NCBI RefSeq assembly: GCF_021245985.1
Contig: NZ_JAJQXA010000002.1
Coordinates: forward strand, 350,668 to 414,667
Origin: Flavobacterium soyae
Lineage (GTDB): Bacteria; Bacteroidota; Bacteroidia; Flavobacteriales; Flavobacteriaceae
Length of the DNA: 64,000 nucleotides
Direction of reading: 5' to 3'
In this document: in pieces, positions 26,933 through 35,041 of the stretch
Numbering within the stretch: position 1 is the stretch's first letter
Layout: every line of letters starts with the position of its first letter
Translations under genes and position numbers: made by a program
The notes under the pieces: generated by a model
The model's database searches: none
Seen by the model: only the letters and a program-made list of their open reading frames with translations
What the model was told of the DNA's origin: nothing

Positions 26933-26996
26933 CACTTATGTCTATTGCTCAATTTATTATTAATTTTTATCATGTATTTAGGTACAGACAATTCTT

Positions 26997-27860
26997 ATGA
27001 AAAAATCATATTTGGTATTACACATTGCTGTAATCCTCGCAGGCTTTACGGGTATATTCGGTAAGCTTATATCTCTTAATGAGGGGCTGTTAGTCTGGTA
27101 CAGAGTATTCTTTTCCTCTATTGTATTATTTGTAATTTTAAAGCTGTTCCGAGTATCAATAACTCTTAAACTTAAAGAGAAATTTGCTATAGCAAAAATT
27201 GGAATGTTTATAACTATTCATTGGGTATTTTTCTATGCTAGTATAAAATACTCCAACATATCTATTGGGGTGGTTTGCTATTGCATGACCAGCTTTTTTA
27301 CTGCAGTTCTCGCTCCGCTAATCAACCGAAATGACTTTAATTTATCGGAGTTATTTTTAAGTCTGATTACACTAATAGGTATTGCCCTAATTTTCCATTT
27401 TGATTCATCTTATCAATTAGGGATAATCCTCGGCGTTATTTCATCAGCGTTCGCAGCACTTTATACAATATATAATGAGAAACTGGTTAGAAGCTATGAC
27501 AGTAGAATTATCAATTACTATCAAATGATCGGCGGAACTGCAGGTCTTGGAATTCTACTGCCGTTTTATCTTCACTTTTTTCCTGTAAATAACATTTTTC
27601 CAAACCTAAGTGATACCTTTTATCTTCTTTTATTAGCTTCCTTTTGTACAGTTGGTCTTTATGTATTGTTTGCAGAATCTTTAAAACGCATTTCATCTTT
27701 TACAGTAAATTTAAGTTTTAATCTTGAACCAGTTTATGCAATTATATTAGCATTCTTGCTTTTTAATGAAAACAGGGAATTGAATATATCGTTTTACATT
27801 GGTTTATTTTTTGTAATGATTTCTGTATTGCTGCAAACTATAATTTCGCTGAGGAAATAA
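26997..27860 (+). CDS. EamA/DMT-family transporter
   Basis: Protein of 287 residues with ten predicted membrane helices arranged as two EamA repeats (about 1-135 and 142-285). Typical features are GKLISLNEGLLVWYRVFFSS in the first repeat and LEPVYAIILAFLLFNE in the second. The DMT superfamily exports amino acids, nucleotides or other metabolites; the substrate is not evident. The unusual leader upstream with Cys and Pro codons might point to its regulation or substrate. Confidence 0.92.
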   Translation: MKKSYLVLHIAVILAGFTGIFGKLISLNEGLLVWYRVFFSSIVLFVILKLFRVSITLKLKEKFAIAKIGMFITIHWVFFYASIKYSNISIGVVCYCMTSFFTAVLAPLINRNDFNLSELFLSLITLIGIALIFHFDSSYQLGIILGVISSAFAALYTIYNEKLVRSYDSRIINYYQMIGGTAGLGILLPFYLHFFPVNNIFPNLSDTFYLLLLASFCTVGLYVLFAESLKRISSFTVNLSFNLEPVYAIILAFLLFNENRELNISFYIGLFFVMISVLLQTIISLRK

Positions 27861-27867
27861 AACTAAA

Positions 27868-27899
27868 ATAACCTCTTACTACTATTTGTAAGAGGTTAT
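27868..27899. terminator. Hairpin terminator after the EamA gene
   Basis: Perfect 12-bp stem (27868-27879 with 27888-27899), 8-base loop TACTATTT. Flanking sequence is A/T-rich but lacks a clean T-run on the plus strand. Confidence 0.6.
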
Positions 27900-27929
27900 A
27901 ATTGTAATATATAAGTGCTAACCCGATCG

Positions 27930-28059
27930 CATAGATTTCTAATCTGTGTCCGCAAAGTATATCTTATCAGATTTTAAAAAAGAAAATCCAGTTTTTAACT
28001 ATAATTACTTTACATCCGTTTTTATTAATATAGGGACGGACACGGAAAGAATTTCCGTG
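27930..28059. repeat. Pair of inverted REP-like hairpins
   Basis: Hairpin 1: 8-bp stem including one G-T pair (27930-27937 with 27941-27948), 3-base loop. Hairpin 2: perfect 8-bp stem CACGGAAA / TTTCCGTG (28041-28048 with 28052-28059), 3-base loop. GTGTCCG at 27946-27952 and its exact reverse complement CGGACAC at 28037-28043 put the two in opposite orientation. This resembles a degenerate REP/BIME pair of the kind moved by RAYT transposases. No transposase is present. Confidence 0.4.
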
Positions 28060-28135
28060 CTGTCGTTGCGCACATATCCGAGCGATTGGGTTTGGCAATT
28101 GTACCATTATGGCTGCATTGTCGCAAAAATTTCAT

Positions 28136-28834
28136 TTAACAAATTAACAACAACCGATATTCACCTTCATTTTCTATTGGTGCTCTATGAATACAAGGCA
28201 GTACTTGTTGTTTTGGATGATCTACAGCCAGCCGCCAAAGATGCCCTAACCCTAAATTAATAGGTTCAGCATCCTGATGTACCTGATAATGCAAATCAAA
28301 ATAATTTTCCTTCAAAAAGTTTTCGAATTCTTCCTCTGGTCCATCATACAGTCCTTTTAGCTTTGCCCGGATTTCTGGAATTAGGATTTTTTGCGCTGCC
28401 TGCGAATTAGCAATAATATCACTTGCCGCACCGTGATAGGTACATAAAAAAGTATCTGTTGCAATGGGCGAACGATCAACATGAAACGAATACACATCTG
28501 TCGAGATGAAATCAAATTCATCATCACGTTCATAACACTTCAGTAAATTAAGAGAGGGCGAAGCTCCAAAATCAGTTAATAATTGTAAATCATTTAAGAT
28601 TATTTCCCTTGCTATACTTCCCTTTTCTGAGAGTTGGAGTGCGATTAGATCTTCGGGGAAAACTTCTGTTATATTTTCTTTTAAAGATAACTTGGCTGCA
28701 ATCTCATTAAAATCGCCATCTAAATTTCTGTGCCAGCATAGTGCATTCATTTCTCCTTTGAAATTTGTTTGCACAAGATCAGAGAAATTTGATACGATTC
28801 CAATTTGGCCACCGTCAGAAAATATATTATTCAT
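28136..28834 (-). CDS. Cytoplasmic protein of unknown function (232 aa)
   Basis: Protein of 232 residues without signal or membrane segment. Notable features are YSFHVDRSPIATDTFLCTYHG (an H-x-D followed by a Cys/Tyr strand), HLWRLAVDHP and CIHRAPIENEGEYRLLLIC near the end, suggesting a metal-binding beta-rich fold. A remote similarity to the DUF1826 group is possible but not established. It ends with a Cys shortly before the REP-like repeat. It stands alone on its strand. Confidence 0.7.
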   Translation of the reverse strand: MNNIFSDGGQIGIVSNFSDLVQTNFKGEMNALCWHRNLDGDFNEIAAKLSLKENITEVFPEDLIALQLSEKGSIAREIILNDLQLLTDFGASPSLNLLKCYERDDEFDFISTDVYSFHVDRSPIATDTFLCTYHGAASDIIANSQAAQKILIPEIRAKLKGLYDGPEEEFENFLKENYFDLHYQVHQDAEPINLGLGHLWRLAVDHPKQQVLPCIHRAPIENEGEYRLLLIC

Positions 28835-28880
28835 AATATGATATTAAGAGATTAGTTGCTTCTCTAATAAAAAATATAAA

Positions 28881-28910
28881 ATGATCCAGCCATAGTTTCT
28901 GCCGGATCAT
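28881..28910 (-). terminator. Terminator after the GNAT gene
   Basis: Seven-bp stem ATGATCC / GGATCAT plus two inner pairs across one mismatch (28881-28890 with 28901-28910). On the minus strand it is followed by a T-rich stretch. It lies 27 bp after the GNAT stop. Confidence 0.7.
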
Positions 28911-28936
28911 AAATAAAAAAACTGTGTATTCAAAAA

Positions 28937-29464
28937 TTATTTGACCTCTTTCTCCATTACAACCATTCCTTTAAATTCGTCTTTTATAAAAGGAAACGTC
29001 AAATCCATTTCGGCTGTTACTGTAAAATTTTGCTTTTCATAAAACTTTAAAGCATCTGAACACTTCATTGCTTTGAGCCAGATCGTCTTTTTATTTTCAT
29101 TAGCGGCAAGTTGTAAAACCATTTTAAGAGTAGCTTTTCCTAAACCTTTCCCGGCAGCTTCTTTTAGAAAATATAACCGCTCGATTTCTAAAGCATCAGT
29201 ATCATTTTTTCCGTCTGCTGATTTATTATTATTAATTTTTAATATGCCTATAGCTAATTCCTGATCGTAAATAAGATAGAACTGACTATGAGGCACATTC
29301 ATCTCTGAGGTTATTTTTTCTTTTGTAAAGTTGCTGTTTATATAATTTTCACCATTGTCGGTCCATAAATAGAGATAATGTTCTTTATAGGACTGCTTAT
29401 ATACCTCCAAAATCTGCGGAATATCATCTTCTGAACAAATTTTGTACCTAGGTTCTTTTATCAT
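28937..29464 (-). CDS. GNAT family N-acetyltransferase
   Basis: Protein of 175 residues with the GNAT fold: an N-terminal ICSEDDIPQILEVYKQSY segment, the acetyl-CoA loop (about 107-118, AAGKGLGKATLK) matching Q/R-x-x-G-x-G/A, and a C-terminal LKAMKCSDALKFYEKQNF. The substrate cannot be read from the sequence; small amines or peptide N-termini are typical. It is 74 bp downstream of the TonB-type receptor gene on the same strand but has no clear functional link. Confidence 0.9.
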   Translation of the reverse strand: MIKEPRYKICSEDDIPQILEVYKQSYKEHYLYLWTDNGENYINSNFTKEKITSEMNVPHSQFYLIYDQELAIGILKINNNKSADGKNDTDALEIERLYFLKEAAGKGLGKATLKMVLQLAANENKKTIWLKAMKCSDALKFYEKQNFTVTAEMDLTFPFIKDEFKGMVVMEKEVK

Positions 29465-29538
29465 TTGCTAAATATTTTCAATCTTGATTTTCAATAGAAA
29501 CGCAAATGTAAGCATATAATAAATAAACTACAGCCGTA

Positions 29539-31917
29539 TTAATTACGATTAGCACTACTCGCCTGCCTGATTGCTTTTGGATCTGTTAAATTAAAACGAT
29601 ACACAAAACTAAGTCTGTAGCGGGCTGCATTTGGTATACTGTTTTCGGTAATATAATAATCTGTACCAGTTGTTGTACTTTTATTTTGGCGTAAGTCAAA
29701 AGCATTTGTGACATCAAATACAATGGTAGCTTTGTCTTTTAATAAAATTTTGCTTAAACCAAAATCAAGCGATTGCAATGCATCATTTCTTGTTTGCGCA
29801 TTTTGCTGTGCACCCCGAAAATTATAACGCCCCTGAAAACTGAATTTTGATGGGAGCTTAACCTGAGTGCTTAAACGTCCTGTAAAAGTTTTTCCGCTAT
29901 AATCAAGGTTTTCGTCCTGATAACTTCCTTTTTGCGTAAAATGATAAAAATTCATTTCTAAATTTACCTGAAGCCATTTTAACGGATTATATAACGTCGA
30001 AAGTTCTATACCTCTTCGTATTTCATGCTGAATATTGATAGGCGTTGTAAAAAATATATCATTTTCACGATAAGTAAAATCCTGAATGTAACCACTCTCC
30101 CATTGATAATAAACGGAAGGATTGAGCGTAAGCTTTTTCCATGCTTTAAGGAAAGCCAGTTCAAACACATCAGAATAGGAAGGGTTTAGATCTGGATTAC
30201 CAATATATTGCGCATTCAAATCGGTCAGTTCGTTAAAAGGATACAAAGCATATAAAGGCGGACGATTAATTCGCTTACTGTAATTTAACTGCAAAGTAGA
30301 ACCTTCAAACTTATAGCTTAAATTAACGGTGGGAAATAATTTGTTGTATTTTTTATCATCGTTATAAGTGTTTTTAATATCTGTAATCGCAATTTTAGTG
30401 AATTCTGTACGAAGGCCCAGCATATAATTAAATCTCTTAAATTTGTTGCTGTATTGCGCATAAGCACTTGAAATGGTTTCTGTATAATTTAGATCATTGT
30501 CAATATTTTGATAAATCGTCCAAATATTTTCCTGTTGCTGCTCAGCCAAAAACTGACTGGAAACTTTACGAATCTCTGCCTTAACCCCCATTTCAAATAC
30601 AGAAACAGTATCAATTGGCAGAATAAAATCACTCTGAACAAGCAAATCTTTACTGCTTCCTATTGAGTTGGTCCTAATACCGGGATAGGCCAGCGCTTCT
30701 GGATAAATACGCTGTGTTGAAAGATTCCACTTTTTATCACTGTTCCACCAATCATACTGAACATCGATTGTCCATTTTTTTGATGGCTTTTTAAAAGTCT
30801 GGGTATAATTAAACTCAAATTGGTTGTAATCTCTTTTTTCCAGTGATTTTCCTTCTCTTGTTAAAAGACTATCTCGTGTATGGTTTGCATTGCTGTAATC
30901 ATATAATAAACGGGTTTTATCATCATCTTTCGTGGCATTTTTTAAAAAAGCTGCGGTAATGGTACGATGTTCATCAATATAATAATCAGCACCCAGATAA
31001 ATCAATTTTCCATCGTCGTGGCGATCCTCATTTTGCACATGGTTAAGATAATTTGGAGTGCCGTTATTCATAGTCGACTGGTTCGTGGTATATAACCCAA
31101 CATAATCAGAGGAACGGATGCCAAAATTGGAAAAAATATTGATTTTATCTGATTTAAAATTGATGCTTGGATTAAGGCGGCTGTCATTTGGTGATCCGGC
31201 AACTAATCGAACCTGACCACTGAAACCGCTTTTTTTGTTTTTCTTTAATATAATATTAATAATTCCTGCCGAACCGGAAGCATCATATCGGGACGAAGGA
31301 TTAGTTATTACCTCGATACGCTCAATCTGGTCAGCGGCAATTTGATCGAGTGAATTGCTTTGTGTTAAACCAGATTGGCGCCCGTTGATTAATACCAAAA
31401 CGCTGCTGTTTCCGCGAAGACTTATTCCCCCCGTTGGGCTAACTGTTACAGAAGGAACTCCGTTTAAAACATCGTGAGCAGAGCCATTCTGCGAAAGCAC
31501 ATCTTTGCCCACTTCAAAAACTTTTTTATCCAGCTTTAAACTAACGCTGGTTTTTTGCCCAGTCACCACTTCAACAGCATTTAATTGTACAGCATCGGTA
31601 TGTAAAAAAATAATTCCTAATTCTGTTTTTGGTTTTCCCGAAATGATTTCCAATGTCTGGATATAATTTTGATAACCTATATAACTAAAAGAAATTGTCA
31701 ATTTACCGCTTGGCAGTTCTTCGAGATTAAACATACCCTGGTCGTCTGTTACACCAACTGCTGCTGTTTTTGAGGTGTTATCTTGTATGGATACTGTCAC
31801 ATACGGAATTGCTTCTTTAGTTGTATTGTCCAGAACTTTGCCAGATACAGCAGCTTTTTGTGCAAAGCTAAACATTGAAATAAATAAAATTAAAATACTG
31901 GTTATTAAGGTTTTCAT
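29539..31917 (-). CDS. TonB-type outer-membrane receptor (OMP_b-brl_3 family)
   Basis: Protein of 792 residues: signal peptide (about 1-19, MFSFAQ), a CarboxypepD_reg-like domain (about 22-105), a plug-like domain (130-225, with SLRGNSSVLVLINGRQSG and NPSSRYDASGSAGIINIILKK) and an outer-membrane barrel to the end. This family lacks SusD partners and often handles peptides, metals or small molecules. It is divergent from a LytS/LytTR two-component pair, which probably controls it. Confidence 0.9.
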   Translation of the reverse strand: MKTLITSILILFISMFSFAQKAAVSGKVLDNTTKEAIPYVTVSIQDNTSKTAAVGVTDDQGMFNLEELPSGKLTISFSYIGYQNYIQTLEIISGKPKTELGIIFLHTDAVQLNAVEVVTGQKTSVSLKLDKKVFEVGKDVLSQNGSAHDVLNGVPSVTVSPTGGISLRGNSSVLVLINGRQSGLTQSNSLDQIAADQIERIEVITNPSSRYDASGSAGIINIILKKNKKSGFSGQVRLVAGSPNDSRLNPSINFKSDKINIFSNFGIRSSDYVGLYTTNQSTMNNGTPNYLNHVQNEDRHDDGKLIYLGADYYIDEHRTITAAFLKNATKDDDKTRLLYDYSNANHTRDSLLTREGKSLEKRDYNQFEFNYTQTFKKPSKKWTIDVQYDWWNSDKKWNLSTQRIYPEALAYPGIRTNSIGSSKDLLVQSDFILPIDTVSVFEMGVKAEIRKVSSQFLAEQQQENIWTIYQNIDNDLNYTETISSAYAQYSNKFKRFNYMLGLRTEFTKIAITDIKNTYNDDKKYNKLFPTVNLSYKFEGSTLQLNYSKRINRPPLYALYPFNELTDLNAQYIGNPDLNPSYSDVFELAFLKAWKKLTLNPSVYYQWESGYIQDFTYRENDIFFTTPINIQHEIRRGIELSTLYNPLKWLQVNLEMNFYHFTQKGSYQDENLDYSGKTFTGRLSTQVKLPSKFSFQGRYNFRGAQQNAQTRNDALQSLDFGLSKILLKDKATIVFDVTNAFDLRQNKSTTTGTDYYITENSIPNAARYRLSFVYRFNLTDPKAIRQASSANRN

Positions 31918-31937
31918 GTTTATTGGTTTTGATGATA

Positions 31938-31975
31938 CAAGATTACTTTATAAAATAAAATCTTACCTTTTAAAA
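31938..31975 (-). promoter_or_regulatory. Candidate LytTR operator and -7 element for the receptor gene
   Basis: Two imperfect direct repeats, TTACTTTATAAAA (31943-31955) and TTACCTTTTAAAA (31963-31975), match at 11 of 13 positions and have a 20-bp period, close to the about 21 bp of known LytTR sites. On the minus strand a -7-like TAATCTTG (31938-31945, one mismatch) follows them, 20 bp before the receptor start codon. Confidence 0.4.
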
Positions 31976-32042
31976 CATGCAAACGGCTCTAAGAGCTTTT
32001 GAAATGCATTTCGGTATTCGATATTTATTTTATCTTTATCTT

Positions 32043-33692
32043 ATGTATCGACCTCCCTTTTTTATAGTTTTATTACTGCTATTGTTTTCATCCTGTAAAC
32101 AATACACCGAGTATGTGAAATCGGATGTAACATATTATGTTGATGATGAAAATCGTCCTCATGATTATTTGGGCAAATCTGATAACTCCATTTTTAAAGT
32201 TCCAATAGAAATCGAAATCCTTAAACGTGAAAATAAACTGACCCCGTTAGGTTTACAGGTAACTGCTTTTGGTTCTTTTGATGTTTATTGGGATGGTGTT
32301 TTTGTGGGAAGCAACGGTAAAATGGCAAAATCAGGCCAGCCTGAAATTCCGGGAACTGAAATGACTTATTACCAAATACCCGAAAAATTGGCTAATACAG
32401 GCAAACACATTGTCACAGTAATTGGAACACAAACTAAAATTCGGGATGCAAATCGCAGCATCGGCTTAAAATTGGAAAGCTTTTTAAGACTTCATCGTGC
32501 GCCGCTTGTGGTCATGTCTTTTATGAATTTGATGGCAGGGGCTTTTCTTATTGCCTTTATTTATTATTTCTTTCTCTACATAAACAGTACTCGTAAAGAA
32601 GCAACCGTTTTACTTTTTGGGATAATCTGTCTGCTCTTTTTCTGTCTGCTTATTATAGAATACATGAAATTTTATATCGATATTCCGTATACCAGCTTTT
32701 ATACCCGATTACAGATTGTCGGTTTGCTCACATTCGTAATTTCAATACTGGTTCCCTGGTATTTTATGCTGCAGTTTGGCTTTAAAAGAAAGCGGTTGTT
32801 TTTATTTCTTTTGATTGTAAGTCTTCTAACTATTTATATTGTATACTACGGTCATTACGATATGACAGCCATTTATTTTAGTTATGCAATGTGTGCTGTC
32901 TCCTTAATTATTGCGATCGATGCGGCATTCCGCAAAATTAAAGGCGGCTTAATCGTAGTGATTGGTTTACTGGCTAGTGTAATTGTAAACAGATATATAT
33001 ATTATGATTTTGGGTTATTTATAGCATTTACGATTATCGTCCTGTCTATGCTTTATCTGCATACTATTAGGGCAAAAGCTCTCGAAGAAGCCCATAATGC
33101 CTCGTTATTGCTTTCATCGAGATTACAGTTAGAACTGGTTAAGAAAAATATTCAGCCGCACTTTCTGCGTAATACACTGACTTCATTGATAGACTGGATA
33201 GAAGAATCTCCGCAGCAGGGTGTTGTATTTATTCGTGCGCTGGCAGATGAATTTGATATTATGAATTCTATTGCCGAGGACACGCTAATTCCTATTCAGC
33301 AGGAAATTGAATTATGCCGGAAACATATAGAAGTAATGTCTTTTCGAAAAGAAGTATGTTATAACTGGGAAGAAAAAAATATTGATGTCAATGAAGAAAT
33401 TCCGCCTGCGGTAATTCATACCATTATAGAGAACGGAATCACACACAGTTTACCTCCAAAACAAGGCTGTATTACTTTCTGCTTAAGCTTTATCCGGGAA
33501 AAACAATACAAACAATATACATTGTTAACCGTGGCAAAAAACCGAAACAGAAAGAAAGAAAACAGCAGCGGAACAGGTTTTAAATACATCAAAGCCAGAT
33601 TAAATGAAAGTTATGGCAGCAATTGGGAATTTGATTCGTTTGCTGTTGAAGAAGGATGGTGTACAACAATTAAAATTTTTGATAAAAAATGA
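32043..33692 (+). CDS. LytS-type sensor histidine kinase with lipoprotein signal
   Basis: Protein of 549 residues. The ATG at 32043 is chosen because it gives a lipoprotein-like signal (MYRPPFF, then LLLFSSC); the frame is open upstream to 31977. An extracytoplasmic beta-rich sensor (about 20-155, jellyroll-like) is followed by about seven membrane helices (7TM-type, about 160-345) and a His_kinase domain with His373 in IQPHFLRNTL (canonical IQPHFLFN). The ATPase part is atypical, lacking clear G boxes beyond a GTGFKYIKARL motif. It overlaps the LytTR gene by 4 bp. Confidence 0.88.
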   Translation: MYRPPFFIVLLLLLFSSCKQYTEYVKSDVTYYVDDENRPHDYLGKSDNSIFKVPIEIEILKRENKLTPLGLQVTAFGSFDVYWDGVFVGSNGKMAKSGQPEIPGTEMTYYQIPEKLANTGKHIVTVIGTQTKIRDANRSIGLKLESFLRLHRAPLVVMSFMNLMAGAFLIAFIYYFFLYINSTRKEATVLLFGIICLLFFCLLIIEYMKFYIDIPYTSFYTRLQIVGLLTFVISILVPWYFMLQFGFKRKRLFLFLLIVSLLTIYIVYYGHYDMTAIYFSYAMCAVSLIIAIDAAFRKIKGGLIVVIGLLASVIVNRYIYYDFGLFIAFTIIVLSMLYLHTIRAKALEEAHNASLLLSSRLQLELVKKNIQPHFLRNTLTSLIDWIEESPQQGVVFIRALADEFDIMNSIAEDTLIPIQQEIELCRKHIEVMSFRKEVCYNWEEKNIDVNEEIPPAVIHTIIENGITHSLPPKQGCITFCLSFIREKQYKQYTLLTVAKNRNRKKENSSGTGFKYIKARLNESYGSNWEFDSFAVEEGWCTTIKIFDKK

Positions 33693-34384
33693 AAATTCTA
33701 ATTATTGAAGACGAAGCCCGAATTGCCAAACGAATCGAAAGAATGACCCGTGATTTTTTTGATAAAGAGGTACAGATTTTACTTAGTGATTCTGTTGAAA
33801 ACGGGCTAAATACTATCGAAAAACAATCAATCGATTTACTGCTTCTCGATTTGAATTTGAATGGCGAGGACGGATTTGAAGTGCTGCAGACCGTTGTCGC
33901 AAAATCTTTTCAAACCATTATTATTTCTGCTTATACGGATAAAGCGATTATGGCATTTAATTATGGTGTCTTGGATTTTGTTCCTAAGCCATTTGATGCC
34001 AACAGACTGGCTCAGGCTTTTACACGTTTTACAACACCAGAAAAAACAAATGGTCTGGATATTCAGTTTTTAGCCATAAAAAAAGCAAAAACTATTAAAC
34101 TCATCACTGTTAAAGAGATAAGGTACATAAAAGGCGCAGGAATTTATACCGAATTACATTTAGCAAATGGTCGTGTAGAACTGCATGATAAGTCTATGGA
34201 ATCATTAGAAAAACTCCTCCCGGCAGAATTCGAGCGAATTCATAAATCCTATATTCTTTGCTGGCAGGAAGCAGATAAACTGATTGTAGAAGCCGGCGGA
34301 AAATATAATATGTTACTAAAAAATGGTGAGTTATTACCTGTAGGTCGTTTAAAATACAAAGAAATCAGGCATAAATTGATTTAG
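33689..34384 (+). CDS. LytTR-family response regulator
   Basis: Protein of 231 residues with a receiver domain (1-120; acidic Glu7/Asp8, phosphorylated Asp54 in LLLDLNLNGEDG, Lys near 98 in VPKPFD) and a LytTR DNA-binding domain (about 130-231, with EIRYIKGAGIYTELHLANG and FERIHKSYIL). It pairs with the overlapping kinase and likely activates the divergent receptor gene. LytTR proteins bind imperfect direct repeats, and a candidate pair lies upstream of the receptor. Confidence 0.93.
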   Translation: MKILIIEDEARIAKRIERMTRDFFDKEVQILLSDSVENGLNTIEKQSIDLLLLDLNLNGEDGFEVLQTVVAKSFQTIIISAYTDKAIMAFNYGVLDFVPKPFDANRLAQAFTRFTTPEKTNGLDIQFLAIKKAKTIKLITVKEIRYIKGAGIYTELHLANGRVELHDKSMESLEKLLPAEFERIHKSYILCWQEADKLIVEAGGKYNMLLKNGELLPVGRLKYKEIRHKLI

Positions 34385-34472
34385 TTTTTGATGTAGTCAT
34401 TTACTGATACAGAAGCAATTGAGCTGAACACAATACTAGTTTTTATCAAGACTTTTTGTCTCGTTAATTTGA

Positions 34473-34907
34473 TCAAAAGATAGACAATAACCGTTTAATA
34501 AATCCTGGATGAGATGCTTTTAATTGCTCCTTAATAGCAATTATTTTATTTATAATCAGCTCTATTTTTTCATAACTATCATTTCCTTTTATTATATAAT
34601 CAAAAGCACCAAGCCTTAAAGCGTTAACTACTGTTTTAGTATTTTCCTGCCTGGAGATCATAATTACATATATATTAGAATTATACTGCTTAATTTTTTT
34701 AAGTACTTCAAATCCATTAATATCCTCCATGTGATGATACAGAAAAATGATATCTGGATTTTGATGCAAATTATTAATACAATCTGTACCATTTGCATAG
34801 TGGGTAATGTCATTATAATTCATGTTTAAGAGATATTGATTGTACACATTAGCACAAAAAATATCCTCTTCTACTATGAAAAATTTAATTTGGGGCAGAT
34901 TCTCCAT
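34473..34907 (-). CDS. Single-domain receiver protein lacking the phospho-Asp
   Basis: Protein of 144 residues with a CheY-like receiver fold: acidic VEED (12-15), IIFLYHHMEDINGFEVL, and Lys in DYIIKGND. The position of the phosphorylated Asp is Tyr57 (TAT in the DNA), so normal phosphorylation is not possible. A short basic, Phe/Leu-rich tail (HPGFIKRLLSIF) may mediate binding. It is the last gene in the direction of the FIST/hybrid-kinase/sigma-54 cluster, after a 134-bp gap with palindromes. It is probably a constitutive docking partner. Confidence 0.85.
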   Translation of the reverse strand: MENLPQIKFFIVEEDIFCANVYNQYLLNMNYNDITHYANGTDCINNLHQNPDIIFLYHHMEDINGFEVLKKIKQYNSNIYVIMISRQENTKTVVNALRLGAFDYIIKGNDSYEKIELIINKIIAIKEQLKASHPGFIKRLLSIF

Positions 34908-35002
34908 GTTATCTTATTTATCTCTGATAACAGGTAGCCCATAATCAAGCCAAAAACATAATGCATTACAAATAAGATACTTACAAAATAATAAATAGAT
35001 TT

Positions 35003-35041
35003 AATTTTCCGAAAAGTGGAAAATTTTCCATTTTTTGGAAA
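35003..35041. promoter_or_regulatory. Overlapping palindromes with TTTTCC/GGAAAA half-sites
   Basis: AATTTTCC (35003-35010) pairs with GGAAAATT (35018-35025). TGGAAAATTTTCCA (35017-35030) is itself a perfect 14-bp palindrome, and TTTCCA (35025-35030) pairs with TGGAAA (35036-35041). The hairpins exclude one another. The array lies upstream of the receiver gene, just past the hybrid-kinase stop, and could be an operator, terminator or RNA switch. Confidence 0.5.

Larger units (their letters stand above)
26660..26996 (+). promoter_or_regulatory. Leader region of the EamA transporter
   Basis: 337-bp gap between the response-regulator gene (minus) and the EamA gene (plus). It holds a -7-like TATTTTAG (26820-26827, one mismatch), a 12-codon ORF (26842-26880) and a hairpin with a TTTT tail (26910-26932), the layout of a translational attenuator. 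An upstream GCGG (26898-26901) could pair with CTGC at 26909-26912, giving a possible alternative fold. The part before 26810 shows nothing else recognised. Confidence 0.5.

Noticed and set aside
27946..28260. Plus-strand ORF of 104 residues
   Set aside because: It overlaps the opposite-strand 232-residue gene and the REP-like hairpins, and has no recognisable family or promoter.
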